From: Flavobacteriales bacterium | GTDB lineage: Bacteria > Bacteroidota > Bacteroidia > Flavobacteriales > Flavobacteriaceae | Reading direction: 5' to 3' | Assembly: GCA_004213645.1 (NCBI GenBank) | Contig: SGZF01000002.1 | Span: forward strand, 1 to 64,000 | Length of the DNA: 64,000 nt | In this document: positions 48,414-59,392 of the stretch, one piece after another | How positions within the stretch are numbered: the stretch's first letter is position 1 | Layout of the letters: each line of letters begins with the position of its first letter | Notes under the pieces: generated by a model | Database searches by the model: none | Seen by the model: only the letters and a program-made list of their open reading frames with translations | Told to the model about the DNA's origin: nothing | Program-made: the position numbers and the translations under genes

Positions 48414-51167
48414 ATGGACAAATTCTCATTTCTTAACTCAGCTCACACAAGTTTTTTTTCAGAAATGTATGATCAATACCTGAAATCTCCTGATACCTTA
48501 GAGCCAAGTTGGAAAGCTTTTTTTCAGGGATTTGATTTTGGATTAGAGAGTGCGAATATAACTGTTGAAGAGAAAAAATTTGAGGTTCCAGAAAATATAA
48601 AAAAAGAGTTTCAGGTTGTAAACTTAATAGATGCTTACAGGAAGAGAGGACATCTGTTTACGGTTACAAATCCTGTAAGAGAAAGGAGGAAATATATACC
48701 AACACTAGATATTGAGAATTTTGGATTAAATAAAAATGATCTTGAATTAGTCTTCAGTGCAGGTGAAATAGTTGGAATTGGAGCAGATAAACTAAAGAAT
48801 ATCATCAATCATTTGAAAAGAATATACTGTGATTCAATAGGTATTGAGTATATGTATATTAGAGATCCTGAAAAAGTTAAATGGATTCAAAACCAAATTA
48901 ATATAAATGGTAACCATCCAAATTTTACAAAAGATGAAAAACTTAAAATTTTAAAGAGTCTAAACAAGGCATATACATTTGAGAATTTTTTACAAAAGAA
49001 ATATGTTGGACAAAAAAGGTTTTCCCTTGAAGGGGGAGAGTCTCTAATTCCAGCTATTGATTTTTTGATTAACTCTGCTGCTGAAAAGGGTGTAGAGGAA
49101 TTCATTATGGGAATGTCTCACAGAGGAAGATTAAATACTCTTGTAAATATATTTGGTAAGTCCAGTAGAGATATTTTTGGTGAATTTGAAGGTAAAGATT
49201 ATGAAGAAGATATTTTTGATGGTGATGTAAAGTATCATCTTGGATGGACTTCCGAACGGACTACATCATCAGGTAAAAAAATAAACATGAACCTTGCTCC
49301 AAACCCCTCTCATCTTGAATCTGTAGATCCTATTGTCCAAGGTATTGCTCGAGCTAAATTAGAAAATGATTTTAATAATGAAACGAATAAAGTTTTACCT
49401 ATTATTGTACATGGCGATGCTGCAATTGCTGGTCAAGGTGTTGTATACGAAGTAATTCAAATGTCAAGATTGAGAGGATACTCAACTGGTGGAACAATTC
49501 ATTTAATAGTAAACAATCAAGTTGGTTTTACTACTAATTACCTTGACGCAAGATCAAGCACATATTGTACAGATGTAGGTAAAGTAACTTTATCTCCGGT
49601 CCTCCATGTTAACTCTGATGATGTTGAGGCAGTTATTCACGCTGTGACTTTTGCTTTAGATTATAGGAATCAGTTTAATAGGGATGTTTTTATTGATTTG
49701 TTAGGTTATAGAAAATATGGTCATAATGAGGGTGATGAACCAAGATTTACTCAGCCTAAGTTATATAAGTATATCTCTTCACATCCTAATCCTAGGGATA
49801 TATATGCTTCTAAATTAATTCAAGAAGGTTTAATTGAAAAACAATATGTTTCTAAAATTGAGTCAAAATATTTTATGACGCTTGAGGAAGAATTGACTGA
49901 TTCTAAGAAAAAGAAAAAAACTAAAATTACTCCTTTTATGCAAGAAGTTTGGGATGAGTATAGGAGAGTTGATGAAAAAATAATGCTTGAGGATCATAAA
50001 ACTAATTCTCTAAAAGATATCATTTTAAGTGTTGCTAAATCCATAACTCATCTTCCTGATAAATTATTTTTAAAAAAGGTTGTTAGGCTCTTTAAATCAA
50101 GAGAAAAACTAATCTTTGAAAGTGGAAAAATTGACTGGGCAATGGCTGAATTACTTGCATATGGAACACTGATGTCCGAAGGGTTTGATGTCAGGATTTC
50201 AGGACAGGATGTTGAAAGAGGAACATTTTCACATAGACATGCAGTTTTAAAATCTGAAGATTCCGAAGAGGAGTATCTTCCTCTAAATAATATCAAAGTA
50301 AAGGACAAGGGAATATTTAGAATATATAATTCTCCATTATCTGAATATGCTGTTTTGGGTTTTGATTATGGCTATGCTTTGGCTAGTCCTAGATGTTTAA
50401 CTATTTGGGAAGCTCAATTCGGAGATTTTTCAAATGGTGCTCAAATTATTATTGACCAATATATTTCTTCTGCAGAAGACAAATGGAAACTACAAAATGG
50501 TATAGTTCTTTATCTACCTCACGGCTATGAGGGACAAGGTGCCGAACATTCTTCTGCAAGAATGGAGCGCTATTTGCAATTGTGCGCTAAGGATAATATG
50601 TATGCAGCTAATTGCACCACTCCTTCAAATCTTTTTCACTTGTTAAGGAGGCAGATGTTGACAGACTTTAGAAAGCCTTTAATATTATTTACTCCAAAAA
50701 GTTTACTTAGGCATCCAAAAGTTATTTCAAATATTAGTGAATTGAGTGAGTCTAAATTTCTTCCAGTAATTACTGATTCTGAAATTGACCCTAATAATGT
50801 AAATTCTCTAGTATTCTGTTCTGGAAAATTTTATTTTGATTTACTTGATTATAGAGAAAAAAATAATATCAAAGATGTAGCTTTAGTTAGAATAGAGCAG
50901 TTGTTTCCACTTCCTGTTAAACTAGTAATTTCTGAAATTAAAAAATTCTCAAATGCTAATGATATAGTTTGGGCACAGGAAGAGCCAAAAAACATGGGTG
51001 CTTGGTCCCATATTCAAACATATCATCCAATTGCTAAAAACATGAGACCAGCTACTAGAAGGTTTTATGGATCTACAGCATCAGGTAGTTATACTCGGTT
51101 TGAAAGAAGACATAATCAGGTAATAGATTATGTATTTGATAAGAGAAAAAATAATTTTAAAAAATAA
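48414..51167 (+). CDS. sucA: 2-oxoglutarate dehydrogenase E1 component
   Basis: SAHTSFFSEMYDQYLKSPDTLEPSWKAFFQGFDFG, MGMSHRGRLNTLVNIFGK, HGDAAIAGQGVVYEVIQMSRLRGYSTGGTIHLIVNNQVGFTT. Confidence 0.97.
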   Translation: MDKFSFLNSAHTSFFSEMYDQYLKSPDTLEPSWKAFFQGFDFGLESANITVEEKKFEVPENIKKEFQVVNLIDAYRKRGHLFTVTNPVRERRKYIPTLDIENFGLNKNDLELVFSAGEIVGIGADKLKNIINHLKRIYCDSIGIEYMYIRDPEKVKWIQNQININGNHPNFTKDEKLKILKSLNKAYTFENFLQKKYVGQKRFSLEGGESLIPAIDFLINSAAEKGVEEFIMGMSHRGRLNTLVNIFGKSSRDIFGEFEGKDYEEDIFDGDVKYHLGWTSERTTSSGKKINMNLAPNPSHLESVDPIVQGIARAKLENDFNNETNKVLPIIVHGDAAIAGQGVVYEVIQMSRLRGYSTGGTIHLIVNNQVGFTTNYLDARSSTYCTDVGKVTLSPVLHVNSDDVEAVIHAVTFALDYRNQFNRDVFIDLLGYRKYGHNEGDEPRFTQPKLYKYISSHPNPRDIYASKLIQEGLIEKQYVSKIESKYFMTLEEELTDSKKKKKTKITPFMQEVWDEYRRVDEKIMLEDHKTNSLKDIILSVAKSITHLPDKLFLKKVVRLFKSREKLIFESGKIDWAMAELLAYGTLMSEGFDVRISGQDVERGTFSHRHAVLKSEDSEEEYLPLNNIKVKDKGIFRIYNSPLSEYAVLGFDYGYALASPRCLTIWEAQFGDFSNGAQIIIDQYISSAEDKWKLQNGIVLYLPHGYEGQGAEHSSARMERYLQLCAKDNMYAANCTTPSNLFHLLRRQMLTDFRKPLILFTPKSLLRHPKVISNISELSESKFLPVITDSEIDPNNVNSLVFCSGKFYFDLLDYREKNNIKDVALVRIEQLFPLPVKLVISEIKKFSNANDIVWAQEEPKNMGAWSHIQTYHPIAKNMRPATRRFYGSTASGSYTRFERRHNQVIDYVFDKRKNNFKK

Positions 51168-51236
51168 TTTTTTAATTTTTAAAAAACTGCAGCTTTATGA
51201 TTAATTTTAATAACTTAAAATAGCTAAAAAAAAGTA

Positions 51237-52427
51237 ATGGTTCTTGAAATGAAAATTCCTTCACCAGGTGAGTCAATAACAGAAGTTGAAATCTCTCAAT
51301 GGCTTGTTAAGGAAGGAGATATTGTTAATAAAGATCAAACAATCGCAGAGCTGGATTCAGATAAAGCAACTTTGGACTTACCTGCAGAAGCCTCTGGAAA
51401 AATATCTTTTAAAGCGCAAGAAGGTGATACAATGTCAGTTGGTGATGTAATTTGCTTAATTGATCCTTCAGAAATTTCAAATTCTGAGTCGTTCACAAAT
51501 GATCCTTCAGAAAAAATAAATATTCAAGAAGAAAAAGTTGAAACAACTCAAATCGATGAAATAAATATTACTCCTCTTGCAAGAAATATTGCTACTGATA
51601 AAGGTATTGATATTAAAGCTATTGAATCAAAAGGGGAGAAAATAACTAAAGAAGATGTTTTAAAGGCTGCACCAGCAATGGGTTTTTCAAATGATAAAGA
51701 AAGAAAAGAAAACAGGGAGAAACTTTCAATGTTAAGGAGGAAAGTTGCTGAAAGGCTAGTTTCAGTTAAAAATGAGACTGCTATGCTTACTACTTTTAAC
51801 GAAGCTGATTTATCAAAAATTTTTGAACTCAGAAAAAAATATAAAGAAGCATTTTCCTTAAAGCATGGTGTAGGTCTTGGTTTTATGAGTTTTTTTACTA
51901 AAGCAGTTACTAGAGCTCTTCAACTATTTCCAGATGTTAATTCTATGATTAATGGTAATGAAAAGATATCTTACAATTACTCTGATGTAAGTATTGCAGT
52001 CTCTGGCCCAAAAGGTCTTATGACTCCTGTATTGAGAAATGCTCAAAATCTTTCTTTCGCTGGAATTGAACAAGAAATAAAGAGACTTGCAGATCATGTA
52101 AGAAATAAATCAATTACAGTTGACGAACTGACAGGAGGTACATTTACTATATCTAACGGTGGTGTTTTTGGGTCAATGCTTTCTACACCAATAATTAATC
52201 CTCCTCAATCAGGAATTCTTGGGATGCACAATATAATTGAAAGACCTATTGCTATTGATGGTAAAGTTGAAATTAGACCTATGATGTATCTTGCTTTATC
52301 ATATGATCATAGAATTATTGATGGTAATCAATCTGTAGGATTCTTAATTGCTGTCAAAGAGGGGGTAGAAGATCCAGAAAATATTTTAATGGATGGTAAA
52401 GTTCAAAAATCTTTAGGCCTTAATTAA
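51237..52427 (+). CDS. sucB: 2-oxoglutarate dehydrogenase E2 component (dihydrolipoyllysine succinyltransferase)
   Basis: Lipoyl domain [19 protein letters not shown]3-binding [19 protein letters not shown], catalytic [19 protein letters not shown]. Confidence 0.96.
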   Translation: MVLEMKIPSPGESITEVEISQWLVKEGDIVNKDQTIAELDSDKATLDLPAEASGKISFKAQEGDTMSVGDVICLIDPSEISNSESFTNDPSEKINIQEEKVETTQIDEINITPLARNIATDKGIDIKAIESKGEKITKEDVLKAAPAMGFSNDKERKENREKLSMLRRKVAERLVSVKNETAMLTTFNEADLSKIFELRKKYKEAFSLKHGVGLGFMSFFTKAVTRALQLFPDVNSMINGNEKISYNYSDVSIAVSGPKGLMTPVLRNAQNLSFAGIEQEIKRLADHVRNKSITVDELTGGTFTISNGGVFGSMLSTPIINPPQSGILGMHNIIERPIAIDGKVEIRPMMYLALSYDHRIIDGNQSVGFLIAVKEGVEDPENILMDGKVQKSLGLN

Positions 52428-52428
52428 T

Positions 52429-53190
52429 TTGATTGATACACATACCCATTTATACTTAGATCAGTTTAAAGATGACATTGATGATGTTATACAAAGAGCT
52501 ATTTCAGTAGGTGTAGATAAATTTTATTTACCATCAATAAATTCAAAACAAAACCTTAGCATGCATAATTTACAAAAGAAATTTCCTAATAGGGTTTTCT
52601 GCATGATAGGTCTTCATCCTTGTTACGTTGATAAAAACTACAAACTTGAAATTGATTTTATAAAAAAAAGAATTAAAGAATATCATTACACAGCTATTGG
52701 CGAAATAGGTATAGATCTATTTCATGAAAAAAAATATTTTAAACAGCAGGTTTATGCTTTTGAAGAACAAATTAAACTAGCAATTGAATATGATCTTCCA
52801 ATAGTAATTCATTCAAGAGAATCTTTTAAAGAAATTTTTCAAGTTCTTGAAAAATATAAATCGAATAAGCTAAGAGGAATATTTCATTGTTTTACAGGTG
52901 ATATTGATCAGGCAAATAAAATTATAGACTTAAATTTCCACCTTGGAATTGGAGGTGTTGTAACTTTTAAAAATGGAAAGATATCGGAATTTTTAAATCA
53001 AGTCCCTATTGAAAAAATTGTATTAGAAACTGATTCACCATATCTTGCCCCCGCTCCTTATAGAGGAAAAAGAAATGAGAGTTCTTATATTGAATTAATT
53101 GCAAAGAAAATATCTGAAATATATAATATGGATTTAAAGGATGTGAGTGAGATTACAGATAAGACTGCACTTAAAATTTTTGGAACTTAA
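52429..53190 (+). CDS. TatD family metal-dependent hydrolase (TTG start)
   Basis: [81 protein letters not shown]. Confidence 0.93.
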   Translation: MIDTHTHLYLDQFKDDIDDVIQRAISVGVDKFYLPSINSKQNLSMHNLQKKFPNRVFCMIGLHPCYVDKNYKLEIDFIKKRIKEYHYTAIGEIGIDLFHEKKYFKQQVYAFEEQIKLAIEYDLPIVIHSRESFKEIFQVLEKYKSNKLRGIFHCFTGDIDQANKIIDLNFHLGIGGVVTFKNGKISEFLNQVPIEKIVLETDSPYLAPAPYRGKRNESSYIELIAKKISEIYNMDLKDVSEITDKTALKIFGT

Positions 53191-53200
53191 TTTATTAATT

Positions 53201-53287
53201 AGAGAGGTGGCCGAGTGGTTTAAGGCGCACGCTTGGAAAGCGTGTATTCTAGAAATGGAATCGAGGGTTCGAATCCCTTCCTCTCTG
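53201..53287 (+). tRNA. tRNA-Ser (anticodon GGA)
   Basis: AGAGAGG/CCTCTCT acceptor, anticodon stem-loop CACGC-TTGGAAA-GCGTG, long variable arm, T-arm GAGGG-TTCGAAT-CCCTT. Confidence 0.95.
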
Positions 53288-53324
53288 CAACAATTAAATC
53301 TAATTAAACCTTTTATTAAAAATC

Positions 53325-53927
53325 TTAATTTTTTAATGAGTTAATTTTTCTACTAAAAAATCTGAGTAATACCCCATATGCAGGAAGAAAAAAAATAAGT
53401 CCAATTAAAATCTTCAATATTGTTTGAGTTCCAGCAATTTCAAACCAGTTATTAGACATATAAATATCGTCAGAGTTATAAAAAGCTGTAAAAAAGAAAG
53501 TATAGGAGTCAATAATATTTGAAACTATTGTTGATAATGCTGGAGCTATCCACCAGGAGGCGTATTTCTCTCTTATAAATTGAAAAGCATTTATGTCAAT
53601 TAATACTCCAATTGCATATGCTATTCCACTAGCAATTCCAATCCTTATGGAAACAGATGCAGGATTCTCCTCAAGATATAGAATAAGAATTGATGAAATA
53701 ATTGCAAATGGAAATGAAAAAGTAATAGTCTTTTGAGCCATAGACTTACCTATTAACCTTATTGTAAGATCTGTTGCAACAACTATTAATGGAAAACTAA
53801 ATGCAGCCCATGTAATCTTAAAACTATAAAATTCAATTGGAATTGAAACTAATACATTTGAAAGCGTAATAATGCTTATGTGAAAAATAACAAGCAATGG
53901 TAATAAACTAATTTTCTTTTTTAACAT
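53325..53927 (-). CDS. VUT/YhhQ family 7-deazapurine (queuosine precursor) transporter (copy 2)
   Basis: [87 protein letters not shown]. Confidence 0.85.
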   Translation of the reverse strand: MLKKKISLLPLLVIFHISIITLSNVLVSIPIEFYSFKITWAAFSFPLIVVATDLTIRLIGKSMAQKTITFSFPFAIISSILILYLEENPASVSIRIGIASGIAYAIGVLIDINAFQFIREKYASWWIAPALSTIVSNIIDSYTFFFTAFYNSDDIYMSNNWFEIAGTQTILKILIGLIFFLPAYGVLLRFFSRKINSLKN

Positions 53928-53938
53928 TTATTATATAT

Positions 53939-54373
53939 TTACCACCAATTTTCCCATGGAAAAACATACCAAATTGGATTTTCTTTTTTATTGATTATTT
54001 GACCATGATATTCAATTTTAGTTTTACTTGAAATGTTATTTATTAATGCTGCATAGCGTATGTCAGCATTGGTATTATCAAATGTTTCTTTTACAATAGT
54101 AAAAGTTTTACCTGTATCATTAATATCATCAATTATAAGTGCAGACTTAAACTTTTTTAGAGTATTAACTGATATTTTTTGATTATCTATAGATTTAATA
54201 TCAACCATCTTATGTGGCTTATTTAAAAAATGTGAAAGATAAACTCCAGGTATACAACCACCTCTATTAATGCTTACTATGATTTCAGGGTTAAACCCTG
54301 AAATATCTATTTGCTTAACTATCTCTTTAAGTGCATATTTTATCTCATCAACTGAGATTATACTTTTTTTCAT
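53939..54373 (-). CDS. Phosphoribosyltransferase (purine PRTase type I fold)
   Basis: PEIIVSINRGGCIPGVYLSHFLN and PRPP loop ALIIDDINDTGKTFTIV; C-terminal WYVFPWENWW typical of xanthine/hypoxanthine PRTase-like proteins. Confidence 0.87.
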   Translation of the reverse strand: MKKSIISVDEIKYALKEIVKQIDISGFNPEIIVSINRGGCIPGVYLSHFLNKPHKMVDIKSIDNQKISVNTLKKFKSALIIDDINDTGKTFTIVKETFDNTNADIRYAALINNISSKTKIEYHGQIINKKENPIWYVFPWENWW

Positions 54374-54447
54374 TTAAAGAATAATTTTAATTTAACTAAA
54401 TATAAAAAAACAGTACTATTTTTAATTAACTTGATAAAATTTTTTTA

Positions 54448-56907
54448 GTGAACTTTATTAAATATATTTCTAAGCTTCAATTTACTTTGTTTGCTTTTAC
54501 AATTCTTTTTTTTGCATGTAATATGCATGGTGAAGATTCATGGGAAACTATAAAACCTTTACCATTAGATCCTCAAATTGAGTCTCAAATTGATGAAATA
54601 CTTCCTAAACTAACTTTAGAACAAAAAGTGGGACAAGTAATTCAGGGGGATAGTGACTCAGTAACTCCTGAAGATGTCAAGAAATATAGGTTAGGATCTG
54701 TGTTAAGTGGTGGTAATTCTGCTCCAGGTCCACTAAATTATGCAGAAACAAAAGCATGGTTGGAATTAGCTGATAAATACTTTAATTCATCAATTGATGA
54801 TGAAGGAGTTGAAATAGCTATACCAATTATATGGGGAATTGATGCTGTACATGGACATGCAAACTTAAAAGGTGCAATAATATTCCCTCATAATATTGGT
54901 TTAGGTGCTACAAACAATCCTGAACTAATTGAAAAAATTGCTAAAATCACTGCTCATGAGTTAACTGTATCTGGTCATGATTGGACTTTTGCTCCAACAT
55001 TAGCAGTCCCACAAGATCTTAGATGGGGGAGAAGCTATGAGGGATTTTCTGAAGACCCTAAAATTGTAAAGTCTTATGGAAATAGAATTGTTATTGGTTT
55101 ACAAGGTAAGTTTGGATCTGAAGATTTCATGGGTAATGGAAAAGTGATTTCAAGTGCAAAGCATTTTTTAGCAGATGGAGCTACAGAAAATGGAGTAGAT
55201 CAGGGTGATGCTTTACTAAGTGAAAATGAATTAAGTAAAATACACGCTGCAGGTTATTATAGTTCAATACCTGCTGGTGTACAAACCGTAATGGCCTCTT
55301 TCTCAAGTTGGAATGGAAGAAAACTTCATGGAGATAAAGAAATTTTAACTGATATTTTAAAGAAAAAAATGGGGTTCAATGGGTTTGTTGTAGGTGATTG
55401 GAATGGTCATGGTCAAGTCCCGGGTTGTGTAAATACAGATTGCCCTCAATCTTTAAATGCTGGTTTAGACATGTATATGGCTCCAGATAGTTGGAAAGGA
55501 CTTTACGAAAGCACATTACAACATGTAAAAGATGAAACTATCCCAATTGAACGTTTGGATGATGCTGTTAGAAGAATTTTGAGAGTCAAACTTGCATCTG
55601 GAATTTTTCAAAAAGGTCCACCAAGCTCTAGAGTAAATGCAGGAAATGAAAGTCTTTTGGCAATGCCAGAGCATAGAGAAATTGCAAGACAATCTGTAAG
55701 AGAGTCTATGGTATTACTTAAAAATAATAATAATGTATTGCCAATTGATCCTTCAAAAAAAATATTAGTTATTGGAGATGGTGCTGCAAGTATTTCAAAA
55801 GCTAGTGGAGGTTGGACTCTTTCTTGGCAGGGAAATAATCATACTAATGAAGAGTTCCCGAATGGAGAATCTATTCTCGACGGAATTAAAGAAATTGTTA
55901 ACAATGCAGGTGGAACAGTGATTTTTTCAGAAGAGGGTGATACTTCTATAAGAGCAGACATAGTTATAGCAATTTATGGAGAAGATTCTTATGCGGAATT
56001 TCAAGGAGATAGAGAAAACCTAGATTTTATTCCAAATGGATTTGATACTACTAAGTTAAAAGTGTACAAAAACATTGGTATTCCAGTTATATCAGTCTTC
56101 TTATCTGGTCGTCCTATGTGGACAAATCCAGAAATTAATAATTCAGATTCATTTATTGCAGCTTGGTTACCGGGGAGCGAGGGTGGAGGTGTTGCTGATA
56201 TGCTTTTTCAGACAGATCCATCATACGATTTCAAAGGTAAATTATCTTTTACCTGGCCATCCTCTGCTGTAGTGTCAGAAAACAATAATGAGGGATTATA
56301 TGAATTGGGATATGGACTCACATACAATAATAAAGATCAGATTGATTTATTATCTGAAAATTCTGGATTAGAAAATTCTGATATTTTATCAACTGGAGTT
56401 TATTTTAATAAGGGTTATTCGATTCCTCCCTGGAGCTTATGGTTAATTTCTGGAGATCTAGAAAAACAAATTGCAAGTTTTCCAACATCTGTTGGAGGGC
56501 TCATTATTAGTAAGACTGATCATCTAGCTCAAGAAGATGCTTTGAGAATTAATTGGACAAAAGGAGATGAAACTAGATACTTACCCTCATTTAATGGTGA
56601 TTATTTTCGAATTTCCTCTGCTAAGACAGACGATATAACGCGACAGTCTAATGGTGCAATGAAACTTGCTTTTTTCGCAAAATCATTTACTAGCTCTGAT
56701 GAAATAATTGAAATTGGTCAATGTGATAATCAAATTGATTGTAACAAAACCATACAAATCAAAATTACTGATAATTGGCAGGAATATATGATTAGCTTAA
56801 AAGATTTTGAGAAACTTGGAATAGATATGTCAAATATTACTTCACCTATTTTAGTTAAGGCCAATCAAGGAGTTGATATTGGATTAAGTAATATTCGCTT
56901 AGAATAA
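54448..56907 (+). CDS. Glycoside hydrolase family 3 beta-glucosidase-type lipoprotein with C-terminal ExoP-like extension (GTG start)
   Basis: Lipobox FFACN; EQKVGQVIQGD, IIWGIDAVHGHANLKGA, APTLAVPQDLRWGRSYEGFSEDP, KHFLADGATENGVDQGD, GFVVGDWNGHGQVPGC nucleophile region. Confidence 0.93.
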   Translation: MNFIKYISKLQFTLFAFTILFFACNMHGEDSWETIKPLPLDPQIESQIDEILPKLTLEQKVGQVIQGDSDSVTPEDVKKYRLGSVLSGGNSAPGPLNYAETKAWLELADKYFNSSIDDEGVEIAIPIIWGIDAVHGHANLKGAIIFPHNIGLGATNNPELIEKIAKITAHELTVSGHDWTFAPTLAVPQDLRWGRSYEGFSEDPKIVKSYGNRIVIGLQGKFGSEDFMGNGKVISSAKHFLADGATENGVDQGDALLSENELSKIHAAGYYSSIPAGVQTVMASFSSWNGRKLHGDKEILTDILKKKMGFNGFVVGDWNGHGQVPGCVNTDCPQSLNAGLDMYMAPDSWKGLYESTLQHVKDETIPIERLDDAVRRILRVKLASGIFQKGPPSSRVNAGNESLLAMPEHREIARQSVRESMVLLKNNNNVLPIDPSKKILVIGDGAASISKASGGWTLSWQGNNHTNEEFPNGESILDGIKEIVNNAGGTVIFSEEGDTSIRADIVIAIYGEDSYAEFQGDRENLDFIPNGFDTTKLKVYKNIGIPVISVFLSGRPMWTNPEINNSDSFIAAWLPGSEGGGVADMLFQTDPSYDFKGKLSFTWPSSAVVSENNNEGLYELGYGLTYNNKDQIDLLSENSGLENSDILSTGVYFNKGYSIPPWSLWLISGDLEKQIASFPTSVGGLIISKTDHLAQEDALRINWTKGDETRYLPSFNGDYFRISSAKTDDITRQSNGAMKLAFFAKSFTSSDEIIEIGQCDNQIDCNKTIQIKITDNWQEYMISLKDFEKLGIDMSNITSPILVKANQGVDIGLSNIRLE

Positions 56908-56953
56908 CAATTTTCTAAAATTAAAATTTATTACCTTGAAAAAAAACCTAAGT

Positions 56954-57961
56954 ATGTTTAACTCAAAAATATCTGGATTAGGAAAGTACCTCCCAGAAAA
57001 CACTGTAACTAACGATGATCTCTCTAAAATTATGGATACTTCAAGTGAGTGGATTATAGAAAGAACTGGAATCAATGAGAGAAGGCATATTAAAAAAGGA
57101 GATGGAAATACAACTGCTACTATGGGAGTTAAGGCAGCAAAAATTGCTATTGAAAGAGCTGGTATCGACAAAAACGATATTGATTTAATACTCTTTGCAA
57201 CCTTAAGTCCGGACTATTATTTTCCTGGAAGTGGAGTCTTAGTTCAAGAACTATTAGATATACCCACTTGCCCTGCTATGGACATAAGAAATCAATGTTC
57301 AGGTTTTATATACGCTATTGCAACTGCTGATCAATTCATAAAGTCTGGAATGTATAAAAACATACTTGTTATTGGTTCTGAAAATCACTCTGGAGGACTT
57401 GACATGTCTACCAGAGGTAGAGGGGTTTCAGTGATTTTTGGTGATGGATCTGGAGCAGCAGTTCTTTCAAGAGAGGAAGATTTAAGTCAAGGTATTCTGT
57501 CTTCTCATCTTCATTCAGAGGGAAAATATGCCGAAGAACTTTCATTGATTGGACCAAGTACAAATCGCTGGGTTCCCGAAATTCTTGATGCAAATGACCC
57601 TGAAGATATTTCATATTATCCTAACATGAATGGTCAATTGGTTTTTAAAAATGCAGTTGTACGTTTTTCTGAGGTAATTATGGAAGGTTTAACTCACAAT
57701 AATTTAGGTCCTGAAAAGATTGATATGTTAATCCCTCATCAAGCGAATCTTCGGATCTCTCAATTTATACAAAAGAAATTTGGTCTTTCAGAAGATAAGG
57801 TTTTTAATAATATCCAGAAATATGGAAATACAACCGCAGGCTCTATCCCTATTGCTTTAACAGAAGCTTGGGAGGATGGAAAAATTAAGCAAGGAGACAT
57901 AGTTGTTCTCGCAGCTTTTGGAAGTGGGTTCACATGGGGAAGTTCTATTATTAGGTGGTAA
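56954..57961 (+). CDS. 3-oxoacyl-ACP synthase III (FabH-type)
   Basis: SKISGLGKYLPENTVTNDDLSKIMDTSSEWIIERTGINERRH, DIRNQCSGFIYAIATADQFI active-site Cys, NTTAGSIPIALTEA, AAFGSGFTWGSSII. Track start (TTG 56936) possible but ATG 56954 preferred. Confidence 0.93.
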   Translation: MFNSKISGLGKYLPENTVTNDDLSKIMDTSSEWIIERTGINERRHIKKGDGNTTATMGVKAAKIAIERAGIDKNDIDLILFATLSPDYYFPGSGVLVQELLDIPTCPAMDIRNQCSGFIYAIATADQFIKSGMYKNILVIGSENHSGGLDMSTRGRGVSVIFGDGSGAAVLSREEDLSQGILSSHLHSEGKYAEELSLIGPSTNRWVPEILDANDPEDISYYPNMNGQLVFKNAVVRFSEVIMEGLTHNNLGPEKIDMLIPHQANLRISQFIQKKFGLSEDKVFNNIQKYGNTTAGSIPIALTEAWEDGKIKQGDIVVLAAFGSGFTWGSSIIRW

Positions 57962-58156
57962 CAGTATGTTTTTATTGAATTAGTTAATTTTTTAAATTCA
58001 ATGTTTTTGATATTCTATTTAAAAAACCCTCAAATACTCTTAAAAATAATAGAATTTTTTCTTTTATATAAAGAAATATTTAGGTCAAAAAAAAAGTTTG
58101 AATCGTTTAATAATTTTTATATCTTTCTATTCTCAATTATTGAAAAATATAGAAAA

Positions 58157-58933
58157 ATGAAAAAAATATTATTTGCCTTAATCCTTTCTGTTTTTGTTGT
58201 TTCATCATTCACTAATAACATTTATGCAAACTCAGTTAATAGCTCAATTACTATTCAGGATTCACAAGACGAACCAATGATGGAAACTTCCGGTGAAGCT
58301 TCTGCGGGTTTTACACAAGAGTTAAAGAAACGTTTTATTGAAGGAGGTCCAGGCTTCATGGGGATTGTTTTAATCTGTCTTATTCTTGGTTTAGCAATTT
58401 CAATTGAAAGAATTATTTACTTGAACTTATCTACAACCAACTCAAACAAACTAACAGATGAAGTAGAGGAAGCACTTAAATCTGGTGGTGTTGAAGCTGC
58501 TAAAGAAGTATGTAGAAATACTAAAGGTCCTGTTGCTTCGATCTTTTATCAAGGATTAGACCGAGCTAAAGATGGAGTTGAAAGTGCTGAGAAAGCAGTA
58601 ATATCTTATGGTGGAGTTCAAATGGGACAATTAGAAAAAAATGTTTCATGGATTTCTCTTTTTATAGCTCTGGCACCTATGCTTGGTTTCATGGGAACTG
58701 TTATCGGGATGATTAACGCTTTCGACAGAATTGAAGCTGCTGGGGATATGCAACCTTCTCTTGTAGCGGGTGGTATTAAAATAGCTCTTTTAACAACAGT
58801 CTTTGGACTAATAGTTGCAATTATACTTCAAGTATTTTACAACTATATCGTAGCTAAAATTGATTCTATAGTCAACGACATGGAAGACGCATCAATTACT
58901 TTAATTGATATTCTTTCAGCTCAAAAAAAATAA
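58157..58933 (+). CDS. MotA/TolQ/ExbB proton channel family protein with N-terminal signal-like segment
   Basis: MKKILFALILSVFVVSSFTNNIYA leader, then GFMGIVLICLILGLAISIERIIYL, WISLFIALAPMLGFMGTVIGMINAFDRI, GGIKIALLTTVFGLIVAI. Confidence 0.92.
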   Translation: MKKILFALILSVFVVSSFTNNIYANSVNSSITIQDSQDEPMMETSGEASAGFTQELKKRFIEGGPGFMGIVLICLILGLAISIERIIYLNLSTTNSNKLTDEVEEALKSGGVEAAKEVCRNTKGPVASIFYQGLDRAKDGVESAEKAVISYGGVQMGQLEKNVSWISLFIALAPMLGFMGTVIGMINAFDRIEAAGDMQPSLVAGGIKIALLTTVFGLIVAIILQVFYNYIVAKIDSIVNDMEDASITLIDILSAQKK

Positions 58934-58939
58934 TAAATT

Positions 58940-59389
58940 ATGAATCTTGAAAAAATAACTAGAATAGGGTGCATTTCTCTTGGAGTCCTAGGTTTGGTCT
59001 TCTTGTCAATTGTTTTTATTAATGGGGATGACTCAATAAAAATGGCTGCTGCATCTGGAAATTTTGGATCAATAACACCTATTATTATTCTTAGTCAAAT
59101 AATTTTATTGATAGCGATAACTGTTACATTAGTTTTTTCATTAAGAGGTATTTCAAAAGATAAAGCAAAAATGAAAAATGCATTAAAGTCTTTGGGTTTA
59201 TTTCTCATTGTTATTGTAATTGCTTTTTTACTTTCAAGTGGAGTAGAGACTCCCATGAGAGATGGTGAAGTACTTTCAGCTTTTGGTTCAAAATTAGTTG
59301 GGACAGGCATTAGAGTATTCTATATTTTATCTATTGTTGCTGTTGGTCTTATGATTTTTCCAGGATCAAAAAGATTATTTAAAAAATAA
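58940..59389 (+). CDS. Hypothetical small integral membrane protein (about 4 TM) between ExbB- and ExbD-type genes
   Basis: 149 aa with several hydrophobic helices; tightly spaced (6 nt and 3 nt gaps) in the ExbB/ExbD operon; no family recognised. Confidence 0.8.
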   Translation: MNLEKITRIGCISLGVLGLVFLSIVFINGDDSIKMAAASGNFGSITPIIILSQIILLIAITVTLVFSLRGISKDKAKMKNALKSLGLFLIVIVIAFLLSSGVETPMRDGEVLSAFGSKLVGTGIRVFYILSIVAVGLMIFPGSKRLFKK

Positions 59390-59392
59390 GAT

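Noticed and set aside
53147-53344. Plus-strand 65-aa ORF containing [29 protein letters not shown]
   Set aside because: Translation through tRNA-Ser(GGA); typical false ORF over tRNA-Ser.
56899-57171. Minus-strand 90-aa hydrophobic ORF
   Set aside because: Antisense to the start of the FabH-type gene.
58001-58156. N-terminal extension of the ExbB-like ORF (MFLIFYLKNPQILLK...)
   Set aside because: Upstream AT-rich untranslated region read in frame; ATG at 58157 starts a convincing signal-like leader.
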